Assembly: GCA_015066565.1 (NCBI GenBank)
Contig: SVOB01000001.1
Span: 992,001-1,056,000 of the forward strand
DNA length: 64,000 nucleotides
Reading direction: 5' to 3'
From: Oscillospiraceae bacterium
GTDB lineage: Bacteria > Bacillota > Clostridia > Oscillospirales > Acutalibacteraceae
The translations under genes and the position numbers were made by a program. This document shows, piece by piece, positions 54,025-62,407 of this stretch. The notes beneath the pieces are model-generated. The model had not been told where the DNA came from. It saw only the letters and a program-made list of their open reading frames with translations, and did no database searches. How positions within the stretch are numbered: the first letter of the stretch is position 1; each line of letters starts with the position of its first letter.

Positions 54025-55761
54025 TTAGTCGTCAACGACTTCCGGCTTACCCCATTTAAGAGCCGAAGCGTCGCCCGGGTTGGGTGGAATAATCGAAACA
54101 AGTCTGTCGCCGTATTCGTTACCGGTTGAATTATCAATCTCTCGCATAGCGTCATAAAGAATTTCGCCTGTGCTGAAACCGTTGCTGTCAATTTTGTACT
54201 GAACATAAGCTCGGGTCGCCGTACCGTTCGCAACCGTAAGCGTTTTTTCATCGCCTGAGTTTCCGTAGTAGAAATCCAGAACGTCGCTGAAGCGTCCGAG
54301 AACGTTTCTTGAATACTTGTTTGTCGCAATGGATTTTTCAAGGAAATATCTGAACAAATCTATTCCGCCGTTACCGGCGTCGGTAGCAAGCGTTCCGTCG
54401 GTAAGACCGAGAAGAGTTTTTCTCGTGTTTTTGTAATCGGCGTCAAAATAGTAAACATCGCCGGATGAAAACGCCCTGTACCTGTAAGTACCGACGTTGG
54501 GCATCGTTATATTTACATAAACGTTACCGCCGAAGTAGACCTTACCGCTTCTTCCGTAATTATACGGAGCTGTGTTGTATCTGTTGTCTGCGCTGTAGCC
54601 GTCAAGACAGGCGACTGTAACAGTGCCGTAACGGTACTTTCTGCTCAGCATATCGTTTAACTGAGCAACGTTCTTTGAAAGTCCGCTCGTAGTTCTTGTA
54701 AAGCCGTAGGCATAAAGGTCGACGTTACCGTCAATTGCAACCTCCGCGCCCTTAAAAACGATTGAGTTAAAACGTCCGTTTGAAGGCTCCGTATCAACAT
54801 TAGCCTGGACAAAGAGGTTGTTCATAGCGACAAACGATACGAAATTACTCTGATTTTTTACAAATGTCAGCGTGCTGTTATCATCGCTCGGCGCATTGAG
54901 AACCATATTGCCCGCCGAATAAGCCAGTGAAAACGGAATCGTCTCGGAAGCGACAGTTACCGGATCGGGATTGCTTATCCATCTCGGGAACCAGTTTGAA
55001 AGCCATTTCCACTTGAACTGAATTGAGGAGGCTGTTTTATATGAGCCTGACTGAGTGAACGGCTTGCCGGCGGTGTTAAGAGCAGTTGTGTGACCGCCGT
55101 AGGTTCCTTCGTCAGTATATTTTCCGTCGATTAGTCCGTCCTCGCCGTAATAAAGTCCTGAGCACAGAACAGAATTGTCGAGATATGCGGTTCTTGTTCT
55201 TGAGGATTCGCCCGCATAACCGATTGAGGTGAAAATCTTTATACCTGTTTCAATATCCTTTGTCGTTTCGTTGATTTTTGTTGCAACCGTATCTCCCGAG
55301 CTGCCTGTTGAAGCCTGGAAGTTTGCGACGTTAATAGTTTCCTTTTTGCTTACTTCGTCAATCGTAACCTTAAAGTAACCGATTACGTTTCTGTCCTCAT
55401 ATTCTCCAATCTGACTTGCTAAAACATACTTGTAGTTATTGTCACTCCAGACAAGATAAATGTCATTGGAAACGATTTTATTTGTATCAGCCTTCCCAAG
55501 CTCGTTAAAGAAGCTGTTGACCTCTGCCTTGTTGACCTGATTTGTCGCCTGCTGATATGCAAAAGCCGCGGATTCAACGCCCGCTCTGGCGAGATATTCC
55601 GCCTTTTTTGCGTCGGAAGCAAATCTTACGGAGCGAACGCTTTGCATACTGTATGCGTACATAGCTGTGCCGAGAACCGAAACAATCATAAGAATGATAA
55701 GAACCGACGGCAAAGCCATACCTGATTTTAAATTGATTTTAAGTTTCTTATCTGCTTTCAT
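54025..55761 (-). CDS. PilX-like pilus assembly protein (cassette 2)
   Basis: LKSGMALPSVLIILMIVSVLGTAMYAYSMQSVRSVRFASDAKKAEYLARAGVES; ATG 55761. Confidence 0.8.
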   Translation of the reverse strand: MKADKKLKINLKSGMALPSVLIILMIVSVLGTAMYAYSMQSVRSVRFASDAKKAEYLARAGVESAAFAYQQATNQVNKAEVNSFFNELGKADTNKIVSNDIYLVWSDNNYKYVLASQIGEYEDRNVIGYFKVTIDEVSKKETINVANFQASTGSSGDTVATKINETTKDIETGIKIFTSIGYAGESSRTRTAYLDNSVLCSGLYYGEDGLIDGKYTDEGTYGGHTTALNTAGKPFTQSGSYKTASSIQFKWKWLSNWFPRWISNPDPVTVASETIPFSLAYSAGNMVLNAPSDDNSTLTFVKNQSNFVSFVAMNNLFVQANVDTEPSNGRFNSIVFKGAEVAIDGNVDLYAYGFTRTTSGLSKNVAQLNDMLSRKYRYGTVTVACLDGYSADNRYNTAPYNYGRSGKVYFGGNVYVNITMPNVGTYRYRAFSSGDVYYFDADYKNTRKTLLGLTDGTLATDAGNGGIDLFRYFLEKSIATNKYSRNVLGRFSDVLDFYYGNSGDEKTLTVANGTATRAYVQYKIDSNGFSTGEILYDAMREIDNSTGNEYGDRLVSIIPPNPGDASALKWGKPEVVDD

Positions 55762-55835
55762 GGCACTGTCCACTCCCTGTGTATAAATGTTGAATAATTT
55801 AACAATTTTTGTATAAAAATACAATATTTTTTATT

Positions 55836-55867
55836 TTTATACAAATCGGCGATTTTGTATAAATAGG
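55836..55867 (-). promoter_or_regulatory. Palindromic element upstream of pilin cassette 2
   Basis: Minus strand CCTATTTATACAAAATCGCCGATTTGTATAAA, identical to 41542-41573 in the same orientation relative to its gene. Confidence 0.75.
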
Positions 55868-55977
55868 CTCTACGCCTTGAATATTTATACTCGCTTTATA
55901 CTTTTTTCAATTCTTTGTTGACGTGTTACAGGATATAACAATTATTTTTCCTGTAACAAAATACGTAATAAACTGAA

Positions 55978-57666
55978 TTAAACGATAACACGAAGCATTT
56001 CTTCAATTGAAGTGCTTCCCTCTGTAATTTTGTAGATAGCGTCCTGACGAAGGGTAAGCATGCCCTGCTTTTGAGCAAGCTCCTTAATTTCGGGACCGTT
56101 TGCGCGTCTTAAGATAAGCTGACGCATTTCTTCAGTAACCGTAAGGAATTCAAAAACTGCCTCTCGTCCTTTATAACCTGTATTGTTACAGGAAAGGCAT
56201 CCCTTCGGCTCATAGAAGGTAAATTCATTTTTGTCTGGGAAGTTCTCAAACGGATAGTCGGGAAGAATATTCTTAAGTTCTTCCTTAGTAAGCGTATAGG
56301 GTTCTTTACAGCTCTTGCAGAGCTTACGAACAAGTCGCTGAGCAAGAACGCCGACAAGCGACGAAGCCGTAAGGAAAGGCTCAACGCCCATCTCGTCAAG
56401 ACGTGTAATGGCCGTAGGCGCGTCGTTTGTATGGAGTGTTGAAAGAACCATATGTCCTGTAAGAGCAGCCTCGATAGCGATTTTTGCAGTCTCGGCGTCA
56501 CGAATCTCACCGACCATTACGATATCGGGGTCGCTTCGGAGAATTGAACGAAGACCTGCAGCGAAGGTCATACCTGCGCGGTTGTTCATCTGTACCTGGT
56601 TAATACCGGGCATACGGCGCTCAACGGGGTCCTCAAGCGTGATGGTGTTCTTTTCATTTGTACTTATATCTGCGAGTGTTGCGTAAAGTGTGGTTGACTT
56701 ACCGGAGCCCGTAGGTCCTGTAACAAGGATAAATCCGTAGGGCTTATGTATTGCGTCGATAAATCTGTCAACCTGTCTGGGCGAAAACTTGATGTCCTTC
56801 AGGTGAAGGGACTCGCTTCTTCTTTCCAAAAGTCGCATAACAACCTTCTCGCCGTAAACTGTCGGAAGGGTTGCAATACGGAGGTCGAAGGTTCTGTCGT
56901 CAAAACGTACGGTAGCACGACCGTCTTGAGGGATACGCTTTTCGGCAATATCCATACCGCCGATAACCTTTACACGGGAAACCGCTGAATTATAAATTTT
57001 AAGCGGGTTTGTCATAACCTCCTGCAAAACGCCGTCGATTCTGAAACGAACTCTCATATTTCTTTCAAGAGCCTCGATGTGAACGTCCGATGCGCCGGCT
57101 CTTACGGAGTTATTGATAATCTGGTTGATAAGCTGTACGGCAGGCTTATCGTCAAGCGAAAACTCCTCGTCCGTAAGCGTATCTTCAAGCTCCTCTTCCT
57201 CATCAAACTGATTGACATTGGAGCTCATATTGACGAAATTCTCGATAGCTGCGCTTAATTCCGTATCCGTTGCTACAAGAGGCTTGATATCATAGCCTGT
57301 AATGCGCTTAAGGTCGTCTATGGTAATAATGTCGTTGGGGTTCTTCATTACTACATAGAGAGTGCCCTCTTCCTCATAAAGCGGAAGAACGTTATTACGC
57401 ATAGCCATTTCCGGCGTAATAAGCCCAGCGACAGACATATTAACGCCTATTTCGTTAATCGAAACAAACCTTGTATTTGTCTTTTCGGCAAGTACCCTTG
57501 CAATGTCTTCTTCAGTACAGTAACCGAGTTCAACAAGAATATTACCTATAAGAGCCCTGTTGGTCTTCTGTATTTCAAGCGCTTCATTAAGCTGATCTTC
57601 GTTAATCACTCCGGCGCGAAGCAATCTTCCGCATACGCTTCCGGGGAAAACTATATTTTTACCCAT
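55978..57666 (-). CDS. pilB: Type IV pilus assembly ATPase PilB
   Basis: MshEN-like N-terminus; GPTGSGKSTTLYATL; ITLEDPVERRMPGINQVQMN; CKSCKEPY...CLSCNNTGYKGREAVFEFL. Confidence 0.96.
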   Translation of the reverse strand: MGKNIVFPGSVCGRLLRAGVINEDQLNEALEIQKTNRALIGNILVELGYCTEEDIARVLAEKTNTRFVSINEIGVNMSVAGLITPEMAMRNNVLPLYEEEGTLYVVMKNPNDIITIDDLKRITGYDIKPLVATDTELSAAIENFVNMSSNVNQFDEEEELEDTLTDEEFSLDDKPAVQLINQIINNSVRAGASDVHIEALERNMRVRFRIDGVLQEVMTNPLKIYNSAVSRVKVIGGMDIAEKRIPQDGRATVRFDDRTFDLRIATLPTVYGEKVVMRLLERRSESLHLKDIKFSPRQVDRFIDAIHKPYGFILVTGPTGSGKSTTLYATLADISTNEKNTITLEDPVERRMPGINQVQMNNRAGMTFAAGLRSILRSDPDIVMVGEIRDAETAKIAIEAALTGHMVLSTLHTNDAPTAITRLDEMGVEPFLTASSLVGVLAQRLVRKLCKSCKEPYTLTKEELKNILPDYPFENFPDKNEFTFYEPKGCLSCNNTGYKGREAVFEFLTVTEEMRQLILRRANGPEIKELAQKQGMLTLRQDAIYKITEGSTSIEEMLRVIV

Positions 57667-57700
57667 CTGAGAATTCGCCTTTCGATTTAAATTTCCTTAA

Positions 57701-58246
57701 TTACTTTGAAAATGCAACTACACTTATAGTTGCCACCTTGTTGTCACCTGTTCCGGGTGCAAAGGTAACGCCGTCAATACGGTAGAATCTGTCCTGTGTA
57801 ACGATTCCGTCACAAATTGCCATAAGATTCTCAAATTCGCCCTCTACGGTAAGCGTGAAGCTAAGACTCTGAACCTCGCCTACCACACCCTGCTCACCGA
57901 ACTCAATAAGAGTCATTCTGCAGTCATAGGCCTTACAGAAATTGTCAAAGAAGACCATGAAATCCTGCTGATTAAGGCCGTCGCTTGTGATAAGGCTTTC
58001 GTATTCCTCGTTCTGCTTAACATACTGTTCGCTGCGAGCCTTTAATGAAAGCAGATTTTCAATCGCTGTTTTATTATCCTTGAATACGGCAACCTGATCG
58101 CTGATTTGTTTTTCGGTCGCCTTAGTCTGATTTGCCGTATAAACGCACAAGGCAATAAGCGCAGCGCAGGCAATCGCAATAATTACAACAAGTAATCTCG
58201 GATCCGAAGAGAGCTTTTTAAAATCAATATTAATTCCTTTTTTCAT
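57701..58246 (-). CDS. PilO-like inner-membrane alignment protein
   Basis: Single N-terminal TM, coiled coil, C-terminal FTLTVEGEFENLMAICDGIVTQDRFYRIDGVTF; position after PilM/N. Confidence 0.75.
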   Translation of the reverse strand: MKKGINIDFKKLSSDPRLLVVIIAIACAALIALCVYTANQTKATEKQISDQVAVFKDNKTAIENLLSLKARSEQYVKQNEEYESLITSDGLNQQDFMVFFDNFCKAYDCRMTLIEFGEQGVVGEVQSLSFTLTVEGEFENLMAICDGIVTQDRFYRIDGVTFAPGTGDNKVATISVVAFSK

Positions 58247-58249
58247 CTC

Positions 58250-58975
58250 TTATCCCTCCGCTGCTGTAGTTGTTGTATCCTCGGCTGCGGCAGTAGTTGT
58301 TGCTGTTGTTGTTGTGTCTGCAGCTGAAGTGGATTCCGTTGTAACGGTTTCACCGTTAGCGTCTGTCTCGGGAGCAGGAGTCGTTTCCTCTGAAACAACC
58401 TCCGCCTTACCGTCTGATGTAAGTATGCCCTGAGTTGCGAGCGAAAGCTTGAAGGTTACTGTTTCCGTTCCGTCAGCATTATACTGCTTAACTATCTCGT
58501 TTGTGACAACGGAAGAAACATAATCCTTTTCCGCAAATGAATCCTTGCAGTCAAATACATCCTCAAAGCTCGAAGCTACACATTCAACGTCGCATACACC
58601 CGCGAGAAACCAGTCACCTAAGGTAATGCTCTTGACGTGTACATAAGAAGGCATATCGTTTATAATCTTTGAAACAAATTCTGTTGAAGAAATTCCTTTC
58701 GGCTTTATCTGCTGATAAATATTCTCGTTTTTCTTCATATTGTCGTAAATCGCCTGATACTGCTCAAGCGCCGGGAACTGAGCTACAAGCTCATTATTCG
58801 CGGCATTTACCTTTGACAACTGGCGCTTAACCAGAAGATCTTTAATCATAAAGCCTGCATAGACAATGAAAAGACAAACAAGTATGAGTAACGCAACCTT
58901 TGAAACTATATCCTTGGCAGCTTTACCCTGTCTGAATTTTCTATAGCTTTCAGGTAAAAGACTTACTTTAAACAC
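58250..58975 (-). CDS. PilN-like protein with Thr-rich C-terminal tail
   Basis: FKVSLLPESYRKFRQGKAAKD...single TM...EFVSKIINDMPSYVHVKSITLGD; tail TTTESTSAADTTTTATTTAAAEDTTTTAAEG. Confidence 0.75.
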   Translation of the reverse strand: MFKVSLLPESYRKFRQGKAAKDIVSKVALLILVCLFIVYAGFMIKDLLVKRQLSKVNAANNELVAQFPALEQYQAIYDNMKKNENIYQQIKPKGISSTEFVSKIINDMPSYVHVKSITLGDWFLAGVCDVECVASSFEDVFDCKDSFAEKDYVSSVVTNEIVKQYNADGTETVTFKLSLATQGILTSDGKAEVVSEETTPAPETDANGETVTTESTSAADTTTTATTTAAAEDTTTTAAEG

Positions 58976-58979
58976 TTTT

Positions 58980-59936
58980 TTATCCCTCCAATGCCTGTAT
59001 TGCCATGCTTATACATGCAGAATATTCTCTTATATCCATAGCGCCGCCCATGCTCGCATAGAATGACGGGCTTTCAACCGGTAACGCTATTGAATTTGAA
59101 ATATAATCAGCCGTAGGCGAGAAATCTTTATCATCAACAAGGAAATAGACTACGTCCACAGGATCCATAGGATGCTGAACGCTATAGTAGCTCATTGAAG
59201 CGTTAAGCTCGGAAACAAGCATATCTGCTGCTTCATTTACTTCGTCCTCGGTAGCCTCACCCTTATACATCTTCTGAACTGCGTCATAATGCTTTTCGGG
59301 AATCGCTATTGAACGGACAGTCTGGATTTTATCGCCTTTAATAAACATAAAGTTAATAATTCCGTCTGAGGCATTGAGCAAGCAATAGCACTTATCGGGA
59401 TTGGCAACGGAAGCGCTTCTGCAAAGCGCTAATGACGTAGGCTCGATATCATAAATGCTCTTCTTAGCAGCGCCGAAAACATTAATAAGCTGCTCAAGCA
59501 TAGTCTTTCTTGCGCCGACAAGAACAACGTCAACCATCTCCTGCTCATCGGAATTAACCGACTCGCCTGCAACAAGATAATCCATTTCCATTTCCTGAAC
59601 GGGAATAGGCATAAACTCCTGAGCCTGAAGGAAAATCATATTTCTCAACTTGTCGTCGGGAACCTTCGGGAAGGACGCATATCTCATAACAACGTTTTCG
59701 TTATTAACGCCGATAACCATATCTTCGGCTGTGAAATTTTTATCTCTCATAAGAGTGAGGAACGCATCCGAAAATCTTTCGGCGTCTCTTATAAAGCCCT
59801 CCTCGACAACTGCGCTCTCAAGAGCCTGTGTGCCGTATGTAACAAGCTTATATTCTCCGCCTGACTTCGCAACTTCAACAGCGCGTATAGCATAAGAGTT
59901 GTATTCAAAGCCGATAATCGAGTCAAACTTTGCCAT
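58980..59936 (-). CDS. pilM: PilM-like actin-fold protein
   Basis: IIGFEYNSYAIRAVEV...VIGVNNENVVMRYASFPKVPDDKLRNMIFLQAQEFMPIPVQEMEMDYLV. Confidence 0.88.
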   Translation of the reverse strand: MAKFDSIIGFEYNSYAIRAVEVAKSGGEYKLVTYGTQALESAVVEEGFIRDAERFSDAFLTLMRDKNFTAEDMVIGVNNENVVMRYASFPKVPDDKLRNMIFLQAQEFMPIPVQEMEMDYLVAGESVNSDEQEMVDVVLVGARKTMLEQLINVFGAAKKSIYDIEPTSLALCRSASVANPDKCYCLLNASDGIINFMFIKGDKIQTVRSIAIPEKHYDAVQKMYKGEATEDEVNEAADMLVSELNASMSYYSVQHPMDPVDVVYFLVDDKDFSPTADYISNSIALPVESPSFYASMGGAMDIREYSACISMAIQALEG

Positions 59937-59977
59937 ATTATCAATCTCCTAACAGAATCTGTTTGTTTTCTTTATTA

Positions 59978-61183
59978 TTAATAACCTTCCATATTTGTAG
60001 CAGCGCTGAACATCGGGATATAAAGTGAAATAAGCATACCGCCGACAAGTCCGCCGATGCCGATAAGAGCAATAGGCTCAATCAATGACTTAAGGTTCTG
60101 TGAAGCGACCTCAACATCTTCCTCAAAGAATTCCGCTACCTTATCAAGAAGGTCTGGAAGCGTACCGGATTCCTCACCGATTGCAATCATACCGATAAGC
60201 ATCGGCGGGAACAATCCGCTTTTGTCAAGTGAATCCGAGATGGATTTACCGTCTTCAATGTCGACGATTGCCTCTTTTACTGCCTTGTCAATAAGGTCAC
60301 TGCCTGCCGTTGAACCTGCGCTTTCAAGCGCCTGAACTGCCGTAACACCGCCCGAAAGAAGTGTCGCAAGAGTTCGGCAGAAGCGGGCGACAACCATCTT
60401 TGTCATAAAGTCGCCGAGCTTCGGCATTGTCAACTTGTGATTTTCCCAGAAAATATGAGCAGGCTTACTTTTTATAATTATTCTTAAAACAACTATCAAT
60501 GCAATTATACCGGCAATCCAGTAATACCAGCCTTCACGGATACTGTGAGACAAGCCGAAAATTACTTTCGTAACACCTGTAATAGCTGCGCCGGCCATCA
60601 TTCCCTCGAATATGGGAACCAAGCCAATCAACATACCAATTAAAAGGATTATTGCGAAAATACCGATATTTCTCGGATAAGAAACGGCCGATTTAATGTT
60701 GTCCTTCAGCTTCTTTTCTTTCTGCAGCTGGCTCGAAAGAGAAACGAGGGACTGCTCAAGAATACCGCCCAATTCGCCCGAACGGATCATAGCTATAAAC
60801 AGCGGATTGAAAATTTTAGGATGCTGAGAGAAGGCGTCGGCAAGCGTACTGCCGCCCTCAACGTCATCAGCAACTACTTTAATTGCTTCGGCAAGAGATT
60901 TATTTACTGTCTGCTTAGCAAGCGTAGTCATAGCCCTTGTAACCGGAACGCCCGCAGAGGTCATTGCCGCAAACTGACGGCAAAAAACCGCGAGGTCGGA
61001 AATGTTAACCTTTTTCTTGAACAAACCTGTTCTTGAGGTTTTAATTTCCTTTTCGGTAATTGTAGTAACTATAACCCCGGCTTCACGGAGCTTTTCCATA
61101 GCGGATCTGCTGTCATCCGCTACAACTTCACCGTGTATATTCTGGCCCTGTTTGTTCAGACCGTCATAGGTATATGCTGGCAA
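59978..61183 (-). CDS. pilC: Type IV pilus platform protein PilC (GspF family)
   Basis: YTYDGLNKQGQNIHGEVVADD; FCRQFAAMTSAGVPVTRAM; ARFCRTLATLLSGGVTAVQAL. Confidence 0.95.
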   Translation of the reverse strand: MPAYTYDGLNKQGQNIHGEVVADDSRSAMEKLREAGVIVTTITEKEIKTSRTGLFKKKVNISDLAVFCRQFAAMTSAGVPVTRAMTTLAKQTVNKSLAEAIKVVADDVEGGSTLADAFSQHPKIFNPLFIAMIRSGELGGILEQSLVSLSSQLQKEKKLKDNIKSAVSYPRNIGIFAIILLIGMLIGLVPIFEGMMAGAAITGVTKVIFGLSHSIREGWYYWIAGIIALIVVLRIIIKSKPAHIFWENHKLTMPKLGDFMTKMVVARFCRTLATLLSGGVTAVQALESAGSTAGSDLIDKAVKEAIVDIEDGKSISDSLDKSGLFPPMLIGMIAIGEESGTLPDLLDKVAEFFEEDVEVASQNLKSLIEPIALIGIGGLVGGMLISLYIPMFSAATNMEGY

Positions 61184-61220
61184 GTATATTCCCCCTAATT
61201 AACACTTTTTTCGGGAATAA

Positions 61221-62318
61221 TCAATATCCCATTGTTGACAGACGGCGGGTAATCTCCTTTGTGTCAACGCAATATTCAAGTACTGATTCTCTTGAAATCT
61301 TCTGTTCACGAAGCAATCTTAAGAGCGCCTCGTCCATAGTCTGCATTCCGTACATCTGTCCGGTCTGCATAGCCGAATAAAGCTGATGCTCCTTTTCCTC
61401 ACGGATAAGGTTTCTTACCGACGGAGTATCTGTCATATATTCTATCGCCGCAACTCGTCCTCTGCCGTTAACGGTAGGAATAAGCTGCTGAGAAATAACC
61501 GCTCGAAGCGAGTTTGAAAGCTGCTGACGAATCTGGTTTTTCTGTCCTTCCGGGAAGGAGTCAACTATACGCGAAATCGTCTGCGGTGCAGTCTGCGTAT
61601 GAAGCGTTGAGAAAACAAGGTGTCCTGTTTCAGCCGCAGTAACCGCAATTGAAATACTCTCAGGGTCACGCATTTCGCCTATCATAATGATATCGGGGTC
61701 GTGACGGAGAACTGTTCTCAAAGCGTTTGCAAAAGAGTGGGTGTCTGAACCGACCTCTCTCTGTCTTATACTTGATTTATTATGCGAATGTAAAAACTCT
61801 ATCGGGTCTTCTACCGTAACGATATTGGTTTCCATTCTCTCGTTTATGTAGCCTATCATAGCCGCAAGCGTTGTCGATTTGCCCGAGCCTGTAGGACCGG
61901 TTACAAGAACAAGTCCTCTTGGCAGAGTGCAAAGGCGCTTGATATCGGCGGGTAGTCCGAGCTTTTCGAGCTTCGGAATTTCAAACGGGATTGCTCTGAA
62001 AACAGCTGCAAGCGTATTTCTCTGAACAATAACGTTACCTCTGAATCGTGCGCAACCGGGAACTGAAATTGCAAGGTCAAGTTCCCACTCTTCCTCTAAT
62101 TCCCTCTTTTGATTGTCGTTGGTTATACCGGCAATCATAGCTACAACATCAACAGGCTTGAGAACGGGATAGTCCTGCTTCTCGAGATCGCCGTTTATTC
62201 TAATACAGGGCGGCATACCAACGCAAAGATGAAGGTCTGAGCCCAGTTTTTCTACAGTTAGTCTTAAAAGCTCCTCCAGCGTTGCCGGATAATCGCTCGG
62301 TTTTCCTTCAAAAAACAC
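61221..62318 (-). CDS. pilT: Type IV pilus retraction ATPase PilT
   Basis: GSDLHLCVGMPPCIRINGDL; GPTGSGKSTTLAAMI; AIRAE-box-like DPESISIAVTAAETGHLVFSTLHT; GTG start 62318 with AAGGAG 7 nt upstream. Confidence 0.95.
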   Translation of the reverse strand: MFFEGKPSDYPATLEELLRLTVEKLGSDLHLCVGMPPCIRINGDLEKQDYPVLKPVDVVAMIAGITNDNQKRELEEEWELDLAISVPGCARFRGNVIVQRNTLAAVFRAIPFEIPKLEKLGLPADIKRLCTLPRGLVLVTGPTGSGKSTTLAAMIGYINERMETNIVTVEDPIEFLHSHNKSSIRQREVGSDTHSFANALRTVLRHDPDIIMIGEMRDPESISIAVTAAETGHLVFSTLHTQTAPQTISRIVDSFPEGQKNQIRQQLSNSLRAVISQQLIPTVNGRGRVAAIEYMTDTPSVRNLIREEKEHQLYSAMQTGQMYGMQTMDEALLRLLREQKISRESVLEYCVDTKEITRRLSTMGY

Positions 62319-62407
62319 AATAAATCTCCTTTTAAAGAGCAAAATATATTTTGCCCTAAAATCACCTTTAGAGGCACAGAAATCTGTGCCTCAGGCGTTA
62401 GTTTTTA

